A stretch of DNA of 64,000 bases. It comes from Flaccisagitta enflata (Eukaryota; Chaetognatha; Sagittoidea; Aphragmophora). The translations under genes were made by a program, and so were the position numbers. The stretch is from assembly GCA_965153355.1 (NCBI GenBank), contig OZ231127.1, forward strand, positions 76,198,001 through 76,262,000, in the 5' to 3' direction. Shown here in pieces: positions 15,686-31,862 of this stretch (positions are counted from its first letter, which is position 1; the number at the start of each line of letters is the position of its first letter). The notes below the pieces were generated by a model. It had not been told where the DNA came from. It did not search any database and saw only the letters and a program-made list of their open reading frames with translations.

Positions 15686-16644
15686 TACTCATTTCATCCT
15701 TTACTGCCAATGAGTTTGTTGGCAGGAAAAAGGCGACAGAAAGGAAAAAAGAAAGTCTCAAAATAAACAAACGAAAATCCATCTAATTATTGTTTTCATT
15801 CGCTGTTACTTCAATAATCATGCTCCCCGTTGTAATCGTTTTCCCCTTCAATGGTTATTTCTTTCTCTTCCTCTTCCTCTTTCCCCTCTTTTTCTTATTC
15901 TCATTTGGTCATTAAAATACATAGAAAAATACTAATCTTTGTCCCAGTTTCCCCCTCTCCTTCCATGCCTTTATAAGGTTTCCTCTTACATGGCAGAAAA
16001 CGAATACGTAAAGTAATATAATACTGCTATTCGGCTGTTTTCGAAAATATCACAATAACCGCTGTAACTTACTAAAAGTCAAAATTCAAAATCATATTTT
16101 AGAAAAAAAAGTTAAAAGGCGAAAGAGAAAAACAGGGCAATGAAACAAATACAGATATATGTCTTCATGATTGACAACCTTGGATATCGGATAAAATATG
16201 AAATACTTCAACCAAGAGTAATTTTGACATACTAATTTAATCATATCCCCAAACTTTTTGGTAATCATTCAATATGAAAATTAGATTCAACTTTCAGTTT
16301 TAATGATATAATGATTCAAATTTTAAAACAAAAGCTCTCCACGTGCCATTTTTGAATACTTTTCTGTCACAATATCATCTACTGGCTGTTTAGAGATGTC
16401 GTTAAAGCAAGCGCTTATTAGCTCATTAACTGATATGGTAACATGACAACTGAAAATCTATTGAGTTGCAACGTGCCTTAAAAATCTTTTAGGATCGAGT
16501 TTGCGGCGAATTTTGTTCTGAAATTCGAAGTTAATAAGGGTTGATAGAAGCTCAATAAGGGCGAGACACAAAATTCTTCACTAAATCGACTTTTCATCAA
16601 TTTTTTGAGAAAAATATTGACCATCTGTGCGGAGAGGATCTGTT

Positions 16645-16646
<2 letters not shown>
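15682..16646. other. unassigned AT-rich sequence
   Basis: AT-rich and almost free of simple repeats. No gene, inverted repeat or dispersed repeat was recognised. Confidence 0.5.
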
Positions 16647-16727
<81 letters not shown>

Positions 16728-16780
16728 GCTGGGGTTTTACCCGCCAAAGTTTTAATTTAAAAAGTTTAACTGGCAATAGT

Positions 16781-16819
<39 letters not shown>

Positions 16820-16901
16820 AGAGAAAGAGAAAGAGAAAGAGAAAGAGAAAGAGAAAGAAAAAGAAAAAGAAAACGAAAAAGAAAAAGAAAACGAAAAAGA
16901 C
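16647..16901. repeat. (CT)n, then (GA)n and (GAAAGA)n arrays
   Basis: (CT)n at 16647-16722, a 60-bp spacer, (GA)n at 16783-16811, then (GAAAGA)n decaying to GAAAAA by about 16901. This is the closest opposite-orientation CT/GA pair in the window. Confidence 0.95.
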
Positions 16902-17169
16902 AAATCAGAGGGTGAAACTGTCATGAGTGAGTTTGGACGCAAAAAAGATTAAATTCATTACTCATTTTTTTCAAGCCCCATCTTTTGCAGAACATCATTC
17001 ATCATAAACCAAAAATCACAAGTCGGATATGCAAACTTTTTTTTAAGTATTTTTCTTTTTTTTACTAATTGCAATTTCCCCTCAATTTTCTATCTTCGTC
17101 TTCATTCAACATCCTTGACTTTTTTGAGTGTCCTTTTGTATACAGTCAGTCAAACCCAGAGTGACTCAT

Positions 17170-17921
<752 letters not shown>

Positions 17922-18114
17922 AAACAAGGACGGATACACGGCTACCGAAGTCATGTGCGGGTGGGCAGGGGCAGTGAGGCATAAAGCCAACTCAAGCATT
18001 TGGGCAGGAGCTGTAATGCAAAAGACGAACGAAAACGCCGAAAAAGCTAACGTCCACCGACCAACCGACCGACCGACCAACAGCAGATTATAGAGTCGCG
18101 TGCACGCGACTAAA
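17922..18114 (+). mobile_element. Helentron-like hairpin/GTCC element, subfamily A
   Basis: A short complete-looking copy. The 5' end is AACAAGGACGGATACACGGC, followed by GTGCGGGTGGGCAGGGGC and GGGCAGGAGC. A short CCGACCAACCGACC array leads to TATAGA, the perfect 16-bp palindrome GTCGCGTGCACGCGAC (18095-18110) and terminal CTAAA. A further fragment, CAGCCGGATATACGGCTAG, lies at 18140-18158. Confidence 0.85.
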
Positions 18115-19037
<923 letters not shown>

Positions 19038-19175
19038 GAGAGAGAGAGTAGTGATTGCCGTGTTGATCGTTGCAACGTCAGAGAGAGAGGCAAGTGAGTG
19101 TTGTTGGACTGACTCGACCAATATTTCTCTGACAAAAACGAAAAACACACAACAATATATACCGAAACGCGCAAT

Positions 19176-19378
<203 letters not shown>

Positions 19379-19490
19379 ATTTTTTTTTGCAAAAGATATC
19401 TTTTTACGCGGGAGATTTGTTGTTTGATAATTTGAAATTGACCTTGTTCATTTAATCTATTAACTTACTGTATGATATCCTTTAAAACAG

Positions 19491-19591
19491 ATGTGCACTC
19501 AAGACATGATGGTATGTAGCCCAACCCAGGTACCTGCTTGGTGTATGGCAAATGGAGCTGAACCTGAACCTGGGCGTAGTCAAGCATCACG
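19491..19591 (+). CDS. candidate internal exon, unknown product (speculative)
   Basis: TTTAAAACAG ends at 19490. An open frame begins at ATG 19491 (MCTQDMMVCSPTQVPAWCMA...) and continues to a TGA that overlaps a GTGAGG donor-like site at 19592. The interval is GC-richer than its flanks and not simple sequence. No domain is recognised, and at 33 codons chance is a real possibility. Confidence 0.22.
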
Positions 19592-20521
<930 letters not shown>

Positions 20522-20726
20522 GAAATGAGTTATGAATGAGACAAATTCAGAATGACGAGGAAGAGAGAGAGAGAGAGAGAAGAATTGTTGGATTAAAGAA
20601 GGAGTGATACGCCAAATACAAGAATAAAATTCTACCAACTATTTTCCTTTATATTTCTCTTTGGGTCTCTCTCTCACACACTTGGCACCTTCACTTTCTG
20701 AATTCGACTCTGCGAACGAAAAGGGA

Positions 20727-21406
<680 letters not shown>

Positions 21407-21676
21407 AGTCGCGTGCGTCAGTATTTTCAAAAAAAGATTCGGTCAGACAGACATACAAACAGACAGACCGACACACAGACAGACACACAGACAGGCACAC
21501 AAATTTTCAAAATGACCTCAGAATAAGTGATCTCCACCTCCCAGTACCTTCTCTAGTGTTAAGAAATGTAAAAAATGCAAAAAAAAATGCATTTAAAACG
21601 ACTTTGTTACGGACGGACCGACGGACCGACGGACCGACATAGTGGCCTATAGAGTCGCGTAGCACGCAACTAAAAA
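21407..21676 (+). mobile_element. decayed Helentron-like element with intact 3' end
   Basis: AGTCGCGTGCGTCAG at 21407 resembles the 5' subterminal motif, and a CAGACAGACCGACACACAG array lies at 21443-21500. The 3' end is clear at 21599-21676: GGACGGACCGACGGACCGAC, TATAGA, the near-hairpin GTCGCGTAGCACGCAAC and CTAAAAA. Whether one copy spans the whole interval is inference. Confidence 0.65.
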
Positions 21677-22194
21677 TTATCCGCGAATCTGTACCTGAAC
21701 AGAAGGTCCAATGGAGGTATGTTAGCAGCAGAGTAATCCATAAATAGAGCGACGACATTTTCACTTTCATTATAATTAACACGTTGATAACAAAATTAGC
21801 TTTAAAGATTTTTAGTAATTTTTAAGATTTCGTCGAAATTTGACACACAACGAAACCTCCGTCTATTCATTAATCAATATTAATGATTATTAATGATTAT
21901 TTAATAATCATTTATCACAGATCGATTTCCATTTTCCTTTAGATAGAGCGGAGAGAATAACTCCAGAATATTTTTTTTATTTTCGTTATCTTCTTTTTTT
22001 AGGTGAGGTAAAGTCCCACCGTAGCACGATTTAACCGTTTCCGCATTTTTGTTCTCGTCTTCTTCATTTACATGTGAGATCACATGATGATTTATTGATT
22101 GATCAATTGATTACATCAATAAATGGTTTCAAACATTGGCTTTATCGATATCGAATATCGATACTCCCGAGGCACCAAGTTTTATAGACTTCAT
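21677..22194. other. unassigned AT-rich sequence
   Basis: ATTAATGATTATTAATGATT repeats with inverted AATAATCATT at 21877-21912. No gene was recognised. Confidence 0.45.
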
Positions 22195-22310
<116 letters not shown>

Positions 22311-22861
22311 GCGATATATCCTTAAATTCGTCTTCACTTGGATTCGTGCTTATCTTTTGTCGTCGTTGTTGCTGTTGTTCCTGTTATTAGTTTGTTATTG
22401 TTATTATTGTTGTCTTCAATTTGATAAACGATTTTCCTGGGTAAAGTAAATGGATTCCGAGGGTGAGATAGAGATCAAAATCTGAAACAGCTCCGCTGTA
22501 AATATCGCTTACGCAGACCGGGATAGAAAACGAGAAAAGGAAAACCGAAGAATTTAGCAATATTGATTTCAAGTGGACAAAATCAGGTCGATGATTTTCA
22601 AGTGGTCAAATATAGGTCAAAAACAGGTCAGCCCTCGATCATGTCAATTAGCAATTCAGAAATGATAGCCGTTTCTAATCGTCGGTAATATCAGTCCATC
22701 CAATCTCTGTGAGTATTTATAGATTGACTAATTTGTATCCTAATAACTGTCAGCAAATTGAGCAACTTGTTGACATGAAAAGTAGTCATATTGAAAGGCA
22801 GCGCCAATTACTCGGTCTTCGTGGGTCGCCGTGGGACGTCGTGGGTGATCCCTTTGGATTT
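22311..22861. other. unassigned sequence
   Basis: Short TTG/TTATTG echoes to 22420, then single-copy-looking. AAGTGGNCAAANNNAGGTC occurs twice (about 22571 and 22600). Confidence 0.45.
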
Positions 22862-23090
22862 TTTAGTCGCGTGCTACGCGACTCTACAACCCGCTTTGTC
22901 GGTCCGTCCGTCGGTCCGTCGGTCCGTCCGTCGGTCCGTCCGTTGGTCCGTCGGTCCGTCACACTTTACTTTTTTTTTTTTTTTGCGGTCTTTGGCCTCA
23001 CCGCTCCTGCCCAAATGATTGAGTGACCTCAAATACAGCCCCTGCCCACCCGCACGCGACTGGGGTAGCCGTGTATCCGGCCTTGTTTTT
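22862..23090 (-). mobile_element. Helentron-like hairpin/GTCC element, subfamily A reference copy
   Basis: The best-preserved copy. On the + strand: TTTTAG, hairpin GTCGCGTGCTACGCGAC (22866-22882), TCTACAACCCGC, a GTCC/GTCG array (about 22898-22960) and TCACACTTTAC. Then come a T-run, GCGGTCTTTGGCCTCA, CCCCTGCCCACC, GCACGCGACT and TAGCCGTGTATCCGGCCTTG. There is no ORF. In element sense (minus) it ends in hairpin plus CTAAAA. Confidence 0.9.
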
Positions 23091-23321
23091 CATTCATATG
23101 GCTCATTTAGTTAAAAACCTCTGCCCCTAACCGTTTAAATGCTTTTTTTAAACAGATATTTGAGGTCTTTAATTTTAGTTCATTATCTATTCTGTTCCTG
23201 TATCCAACCGTGTTCTTTTTCCGTTTTTCAACGGTTTTGTTTATCCATTAAAAAGAGATTCACACTAAATTGCTCAAAGTTGATAAGAAGGTCCGACAGT
23301 CAGTTGATGAGTTATCACTTT

Positions 23322-23938
23322 CGAATACTAATCATTATTGATGATCATTATTGATGCTTCCACGATGATCATCAATTTCTATTGATGGTAAACCATCATT
23401 GAATACTGATCATTATTGATGCTTTCACAATGATTATTACTTTCTATTGATGTAAAGTCATTGTTATTGAATACTGATTATCATTGATGCTTCCGCGATG
23501 ATCATTGACTTTTATTGATGGTAAATTATCATTTAATACTGATCATTATTGATGATCATCATTGATGCTTCCACAATGATCATTAATTTCTATTGATGGT
23601 AAACCATCGTTATTGAATACTGATTATTATTGATGCTTCCTTGATGGTCATTGATTTCTATTGATGATAGATTATCATTAAATACTGATCATTATTGACG
23701 ATCAATATTGATGCTCTCGCGATGATCATTGATTTCTATTGATGGTTAACCATAACTGAATACTGATCATTATTGATGATCATTATTTATGCTTCCGCGA
23801 TGATCATTGATTTGTATTGATGGTAACTGAATACTGATCATTATTGATGATCATTATTGATGCTTCCGCGATGATCATTGATTTGTATTGATGGTAACTG
23901 AATACTGATCATTATTGACGCTCCTGCAATGATCACGG
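23322..23938. repeat. satellite-like tandem array, nine units of about 72 bp
   Basis: Units start GAATACTGATCATTATTGAT near 23322, 23401, 23469, 23533, 23615, 23680, 23758, 23829 and 23900. Each carries GATGATCATT palindromic cores and TTGATGGTAA. The last two complete units are 71 bp apart and nearly identical, while the earlier ones vary by internal deletion. Confidence 0.92.
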
Positions 23939-24601
23939 AGATCAAGTACGATGTTGAAGCTTTTGAGAGCGATGATGATGAATGTACAATCCTTGGGTGC
24001 AGAGGCCGTAGGGTGTTGTAAGTCCCGATTGCGAGGTGAACTTTTTCTCGTTTGTGAGAAAGAGAAACGTGAAGTAAATCCTAACGTTTGCAGAGCACGT
24101 GGAAGAACCGAATAATAATCCACAATTTGTCGATGTTTTTGTTTGCGAGTGTTTTATTTTTTGTTTATTATGAAATCAATTTATTTGTTTTTCCCCTTTC
24201 ATCCTCATTTTTTTTTCGCAAAAATACTCATTCTCTCTTTCTCTTCATATTCATTCGAGGGCTGAGAGCAACGATTTTTTCGCTCTCTTTCTCTTTCTCT
24301 CGCGTTCGTCCTTTCTCAACATTGAATCGATGTACCGAGGGATGGGGAGGAGGAGGAGGAGTAAGAGAGGAAGAGGAAGGGGAAAAAAGAGGATGAGGAG
24401 GAGTTGTTGGAAAGGAGAAGGCGAAATGGAAGAGGGAAAGGGAAGGAAGAGAGAGTTTAGGAGATTCTTTTCTCTTTCTTTCTCTTTCTTTCCCTTTCAT
24501 TCTTTCTTTCCTTCTTTCTTTCTTGATAGCCTTTTACTCTCTTTCTTTTGGTCGATGGAAGCTGGGTATAAGGAAGGGTAAAAGGGAATGGCAATGGCAA
24601 G

Positions 24602-24603
<2 letters not shown>
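23939..24603. other. unassigned sequence with purine/pyrimidine switch
   Basis: Pyrimidine-rich (24230-24320) switches to purine-rich GAGGAGGAG (24340-24470) and back to CTTT-rich (24470-24545). No gene was recognised. Confidence 0.5.

Positions 24604-24690
<87 letters not shown>
24604..24690. repeat. (GA)n microsatellite
   Basis: Pure GA array of about 87 bp. Confidence 0.97.
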
Positions 24691-24692
<2 letters not shown>

Positions 24693-25012
24693 TACTAGGG
24701 CCTAGGATGAGAGAGAAAGGAGAATCTATCTCGGCATCGTAAGAAAAGGCACCAAAAGCTAAAAGGGATTTCAAGTAAAACCCAAAAACTGACAACCTTC
24801 CTGTTCCTAGGTCCCCCTCACTTATGGCTCTGATTAATTCGTTAAAAACTTGGATGGTTCATGATCACATCTACTATCTTGGAATAGATCTTGTCTGCGA
24901 GTTGACTATAGTCGCAAAGGCATTTGATGGTCAGCAGTGCCCGATACCCTTAGGTTAATGTATGTTTGGATGAGAGGGTGAGAGGAGCAGCAGCCAATGA
25001 TCTATACTTGGG
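24691..25012. other. unassigned sequence
   Basis: Mixed single-copy-looking sequence. No feature was recognised. Confidence 0.45.
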
Positions 25013-25399
25013 CAGATGGGGGAGTTTTGGGGACTCTTTTGGCTCTTTGGGTGGTGGAAAAGGCCTTGGGGCTACCATTTAGGCAGACATGGCAGAAATC
25101 TGATTGTACAGGCTAGGATTTGGGCTTCGAAGTTGGGATTTTGGCCTTTAAGGCTTTAGGGTGGCATCTTGGCTCGGATTTGAACCATTAGGTTAGAATT
25201 TGAGCCTAAAAGCAAGGATTTGGTCTTCAAGGTTTGGATTTGGGCCTGATGGCTGGGATATGGGCCTAAAAGTTTGGATATGGGCCTCAAAGCTCAGATT
25301 TGAGCTTCGGGGGAAGGGGCGATGCAAAAGAAGAAGGATGAAAAGAAATTCTCCCATGTAAGAAAGCCTAGGTCATCGGCCCATTTGGGCCCGCTGTCC
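25013..25399. mobile_element. fold-back element with 20-bp-type tandem repeats (degenerate copy)
   Basis: The interior (25111-25308) is about nine degenerate units of the GGCTNGGATTTGGGCCTNAA type. The right terminal repeat (about 25345-25399) contains TTCTCCCATGTAAGAAAG, GGTCATCGGCCC and the complement of GGGCAGNGG. The left terminus is reduced to GGGCAG plus ATGGGGGAG at 25013-25029. It matches the better-preserved copies at 51.6-52.5 kb. Confidence 0.75.
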
Positions 25400-27300
<1,901 letters not shown>

Positions 27301-27346
27301 AAGACAAAGAGTGAGGTCAGAATGTTGTTATCATCTAAAAAAACAA

Positions 27347-27726
27347 ACAAGGCCGGATACATGGCTACCCTAGTCGTGTTTGTGTGGGCAGGGGCTGTAT
27401 TTCAGGTCGCCAGAGCATTTGGGCAGTAGCAGTGAGTCTAAAGAACTAAAAAACATAACAAGTGACGCGGGGTCACAGTATCGTTGCGGTGGGCAGGGGC
27501 GGCCCAACCCCATCTAGACCCACTGCCCCATCAAACCCCCTTCTCAACACAGTCACATACATAAACATCCTTTAAAAAACTCGTTTTCCTACTTTTCGAC
27601 TCTTGCTGACGGACGGACGGACGGACGGACAGACCAACAGACCAATGGACGGACAAAGACTCTTATAGAGTTGCGTGTCCGCAACTAAAGAGCAGGGTGT
27701 AGAGTTGCAGAGCACGCGGTTAATAA
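27347..27726 (+). mobile_element. outer Helentron-like element, subfamily A, split by a nested copy
   Basis: The 5' part (27347-27455) begins AACAAGGCCGGATACATGGC and matches the complement of the 22862-23090 copy through GGGCAGGGGCTGTATTT. The sequence is then interrupted by a subfamily B element. The outer 3' end resumes at about 27690: GCAGGGTGTAGAGTTGCAGA and CACGCGGTTAA. The outer tetranucleotide array is missing. Confidence 0.8.
27456..27689 (+). mobile_element. nested Helentron-like element, subfamily B
   Basis: Complete architecture: AACAAGTGACGCGGGGTCAC, CAGTATCG, GGTGGGCAGGGGC, a C-rich block, a (GGAC)n array (about 27610-27655), CTTATAGA, hairpin GTTGCGTGTCCGCAAC and CTAAAG. It sits inside the outer element in an A-rich stretch. 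Confidence 0.85.
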
Positions 27727-28805
27727 AATCCTATTCGTGCTTGTTGATTTGGGGGTGGGTACCCTTAGTACAAAATGATGAATGGAACGTTTTGTCGACA
27801 GTTGGATTGGATTTGTTGTTGTTTTCTGGACGAGGCGGGAATGCTTGGTAAATTCCAGGGCAGAAAATGATTTTGTTTTTGAAACATTGCACCAAAGTCG
27901 GAACCTAATGTTTGTAATTTTCGATGTTACTTTTTGCTTTTTGTTTCTTGTTTGGAAGTCTATTATTAGCGACCGGTCACGACGCTCAGCCAGGTCGTGT
28001 AAAATAATCGTTGAAAAACGCGATTTTTCCGCGCAGAAGAAAGCTTAGATATGAGATAACGAGTGTTGATTGACAAGCAATTAGCTATAATCAATGCTAA
28101 ATATGCTAAAGCATGTCAGATAACGTCATATATCATCAAGATATCATAAAAAAACGGGATAAAAATGGTTAACGTAATCCCAGGAAATTCTCAAAATCAC
28201 CCTTAACTTTGATAAAACGGTAAGGGATTTCATTATTCATCACTTCGCGCGATTCAAATATATATGAAAGAGTAGACCAAGAAGGGCCTATATTTCAAAT
28301 TTCATCAAAATTGGTCGATGCGCTCACCTTCTACCATGCGTGCATTTGTTAAGTTTGTTTCATCAAAAATGGGTGCTTCGCGGTGGTTGATTTTCTAGCG
28401 CACGAAAAGGTTAACGCGCTGCAGCCGATAGGTTAAGTGGAACAAAAAACTCAATAGTTCATAAATTGTTTTCTTTTTCAACAAAGTATATAGTGCAGCA
28501 TATCGTTCAAAAGCTCTTGACATAATAAACATGCTTATGTGTATGTTTAAGGTCGAATCTGAAAAATTAAAGATTTATATTAAAATCATCAATTTCTTGA
28601 TGTTAAGCTTGCATGGCCGGATCTGGATAGGAATTCCAAAAAAGTACTACACCATCGTAAACGCAAGGACATAGTGCTAACACCAGCAAGAAATTATCCT
28701 GATGCCTCTTATTTAGTGTAAATGAACTATGATTCAAAAATCATAAAAAAGAAAAAAAAAAACTCCTTTGATCATATTACAAATCTAAGAAAGAGTCAAA
28801 AGTCC
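27727..28805. other. unassigned AT-rich sequence
   Basis: Includes ATTTCATCAAAATTGGTCGA (28298-28317), similar in style to the CCAAATTTGG-bearing sentences in the 49-55 kb palindrome. An open frame at 27782-28048 has no recognisable domain. Confidence 0.5.
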
Positions 28806-28967
<162 letters not shown>

Positions 28968-29004
28968 ATATGTATACACACGCACGCACGCACACACGCA
29001 CGCA

Positions 29005-29300
29005 GGATTTAATGCGAGAGCAAATGCAGGAGCAAACGCGAGAGCAAATGCAGGAGCAAATGCGAGAGCAAATGCGCGAGCGAATTTGAGAGCAAACGCA
29101 AAAGTGAATGCAAGAGTAAATGCGAGAGCGAATGCAAAAACAAATGCAAGAACAAATGCGAGAGCAAAGCAAGAGCAAATGCGAGAGCAAACCCAAAAGC
29201 AAATGCGAGATCAAACGTGAGAGCAAATGCGAGAGCAAATGCCAATACGGACGCAAGAGCGGACGCGCGAACAAACGCGAGAGCAAAAGCAAGAGGGAGA
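29005..29300. repeat. 12-bp minisatellite
   Basis: About 24 degenerate units of GCGAGAGCAAAT, with substitutions such as CAGGAGCAAACG. The period is a multiple of three, so it keeps open ARANAGAN-type frames, which I do not consider coding. Confidence 0.88.
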
Positions 29301-29626
29301 GAATGAGTCGATCAAAATTCGCGCTTCTAAGAAACGGATAAACAGCAACAAGAGAACATGACGACCGAGATAAAGACAATAACGAAGAAAGTGATAACGA
29401 CAATGAAGGAAGAACAACGTATCCCCGCCGACTGTGGTGGATTTGTCTGTTGGTCTGTCCGTCTGTTCCTTTAGTTTGTGTAAAAAAAGTGTAAAAAACG
29501 CAACTTGCACAGTAAGGGCCGTGGAGAGGAGGGTCCACCCCCCTATGAGAAAAAAAAGTAAACAAAGAAAAAGCCAAAATAAAAAAAAACAAAGAAAAGA
29601 AAGGAAAAAAGAGGTCCCTAACATTT
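29301..29626. other. unassigned sequence with short GTCT array
   Basis: GTCTGTTGGTCTGTCCGTCT (29446-29465) looks like the array of a decayed hairpin element. GGGCCGTGGAGAGGAGGG (29516-29533) has an inverted echo near 29980. Confidence 0.45.
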
Positions 29627-29785
29627 TTAGTTAAGGACACGCAACTCTATAAGAGGCTTTGCCCGTCCGTCGGTTGGTTGGTCTGTCCGTCTGTCCGTTA
29701 CACTTGAGTTGAAAAGTGGGAAAACGCTCATTTCCGCCCCTGCCCACCCGTCCGCAACTGGTGGCCGTGCATTCGGCCTTGTTTT
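29627..29785 (-). mobile_element. Helentron-like hairpin/GTCC element, short copy
   Basis: TAGTTAAGGACACGCAACTC, TATAAGAGGC, then a GTCC/GGTT array, CCCCTGCCCACC, GCAACTGG and GGCCGTGCATTCGGCCTTG. The terminal hairpin is degraded. It directly abuts a second 5' end. Confidence 0.75.
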
Positions 29786-29863
29786 AATTCCGAGCGGTAT
29801 TGCATTACTGCTCCTGCCCAACCGTCCACAACTGGATTGCCGTGTATCCGGTCTTGTTTTGTT
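29786..29863 (-). mobile_element. truncated Helentron-like element, subfamily C 5' end
   Basis: AATTCCGAGCGGTATTGCAT, TACTGCTCCTGCCC, and CAACTGGATTGCCGTGTATC, ending in CTTGTTTTG. It matches 31240-31401 and 53418-53565. The missing part is replaced by the abutting copy, suggesting insertion of one into the other. Confidence 0.75.
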
Positions 29864-30409
<546 letters not shown>

Positions 30410-30460
30410 GAATTGCAGCCTAGTTGTTCATTGGTGATTTGATTGGTCAAGAGGACTGTT

Positions 30461-30466
30461 TGTCTG

Positions 30467-30537
<71 letters not shown>
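30461..30537. repeat. compound (GTCT)n-(CT)n array
   Basis: GTCT to about 30494, then CT to 30537. It mirrors the preceding GA/GACA array in opposite orientation, 52 bp away. Confidence 0.95.
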
Positions 30538-30538
<1 letters not shown>

Positions 30539-30590
30539 ATCAGAATCCAGCGTTATGATATTGACGGTGACAGTAGCAACGACGACTGTT

Positions 30591-30591
30591 G

Positions 30592-30657
<66 letters not shown>
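30591..30657. repeat. (CAA)n microsatellite
   Basis: Pure CAA/AAC array of about 67 bp. Confidence 0.96.
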
Positions 30658-30658
<1 letters not shown>

Positions 30659-30699
30659 GAACAGTTATAACATTTCCTCGAGGAGAACCACAGAAGAAC

Positions 30700-30789
30700 G
30701 AAGGCGTTACCGACAGACAGACAGACCGACCGACCGACCAACCAACCAACGGACACAGCCAGTTATAGAGGTGCTTTGTCGCACCTAAA
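30700..30789 (+). mobile_element. 3' end of a Helentron-like element with divergent hairpin
   Basis: A GACAGACCGACCGACCAACC array, then ACACAGCCAGTTATAGA, hairpin GGTGC-TTTGTC-GCACC (30770-30785) and CTAAAG. The stem sequence is unrelated to GTCGCG/CGCGAC but the layout is identical. Confidence 0.8.
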
Positions 30790-30962
30790 GAATTCAACCA
30801 ATGATTTGCGTTCTCGTTCTTATATCTATGATTTTATCATTTAGATCACCAGACTTTCCCCCCCCCCCCAAAAAAAAAAAAAAATATTGGAAGATAATGT
30901 AATAGTGACTAGCAATCGAATTTGTCTCGAAAAAAAAAACGCATCTTATTCCTAAGTGAACA

Positions 30963-31188
30963 GTCGCGTTCTCCGCGACACAACTACTTACAAACATACT
31001 TACTTTCCTATCATCCTCCCTCCCTTCTTTTTTAATCGCTTGCATGCGACTCATTGGTCGGTCCCTCCCAGTTTGTTTGTTTTTTTTTGGGGGGGGGCGT
31101 TTACAGGTGATTATGCAATACTTTTCCTGCCCAAATATTTGAATTAGCCTTTTTTATCACTGCCCCTGGTCGCCTGCGCGCCTTGTTT
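30963..31188 (-). mobile_element. two Helentron-like remnants
   Basis: An isolated hairpin GTCGCGTTCTCCGCGAC at 30963-30979 lacks its array. A second copy starts near 31033 with ATCGCTTGCATGCGACT, has a short GGTCGGTCC array, a G-run, TGCCC and CGCCTGCGCGCCTTGTTT, ending at about 31188. Confidence 0.7.
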
Positions 31189-31239
31189 CCTTCCTGTCCA
31201 CTTCCTTCTTACATTCCGTAATTCCTTATAAAACCATTT

Positions 31240-31401
31240 TTTAGTCGCGGACACGCGACTACACCTTGCCGTGTCAGTCCGTCGGTAGGTCCGTCGGTAG
31301 GTCCGTTGGTCCGTCACATTTTTGAATTCCAAGCGGTTTTTGAATTACTGCTCCTGCCCAATCAACCGCGACTGGATTGCCGTGTATCCGGCCTTATTTT
31401 T
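31240..31401 (-). mobile_element. Helentron-like hairpin/GTCC element, subfamily C
   Basis: TTTAG, hairpin GTCGCGGACACGCGAC (31244-31259), TACACCTTGCCG, and a GTCGGTAGGTCC array. Then GTCACATTTTTGAATTC, AGCGGTTTTTGAATTACTG, TCCTGCCC and GACTGGATTGCCGTGTATCC, ending GGCCTTATTTT. 162 bp with no coding capacity. Confidence 0.88.
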
Positions 31402-31458
31402 TCATCTTTAAGTAAGCAAAAAAGTCTAAATTTCACAAGTGACTGACAGACGGAAGTA

Positions 31459-31632
31459 CAGTTGGGCTTCACTAGAGCGCATTTCAAGGGACTGAGCCAA
31501 ATTATGCCTTATAGTGAAGCAGCCTTATTGCCAACATGGAAATGACTACAAAATCTCTTATGGGACAGAAGCAAAAATGCCTTGTAGGCGGGCATGCCTT
31601 ATTAGCGGGTGCGCTCTAGTGAAGCTCCACTG
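31459..31632. mobile_element. pogo/Tc1-mariner-type MITE with TA duplication
   Basis: 23-bp terminal inverted repeats with consensus CAGTKGRGCTTCACTAGAGC plus GCA, flanked by TA on both sides (31457-31458 and 31633-31634). CAGT-starting termini with a TA duplication are established hallmarks of Tc1/mariner/pogo elements. At 174 bp it is non-autonomous. It lies inside GACAGACGGAA-bearing sequence of a hairpin-element remnant. Confidence 0.9.
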
Positions 31633-31634
31633 TA

Positions 31635-31714
31635 TGAAGAACAGACGGAAATGTGACTGACCGACTGACCATCCGACCTCACTGAGCAACGCGTAGAGCT
31701 GTGTGCACACGATT
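31635..31714 (+). mobile_element. 3' end of a Helentron-like element disrupted by the MITE
   Basis: AACAGACGGAAATGTGACTG, ACCGACTGACCATCCGACC, then GTAGAGCT, palindrome GTGTGCACAC (31701-31710) and GATTAAAA. Matching GACTGACAGACGGAAG lies left of the MITE at 31441-31456. Confidence 0.6.
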
Positions 31715-31862
31715 AAAAATCATCTGATGTCATTATTGTCACTACACATATGGCAAAACTGCTGACAATCATTAGCCAAGCTCTGTAGGTCAAAGCATCG
31801 CAAATTAAAACACACCTAGTGTCGATCAAATTTGATTCTAGTTGGTTTTCCAAACCGTACAT

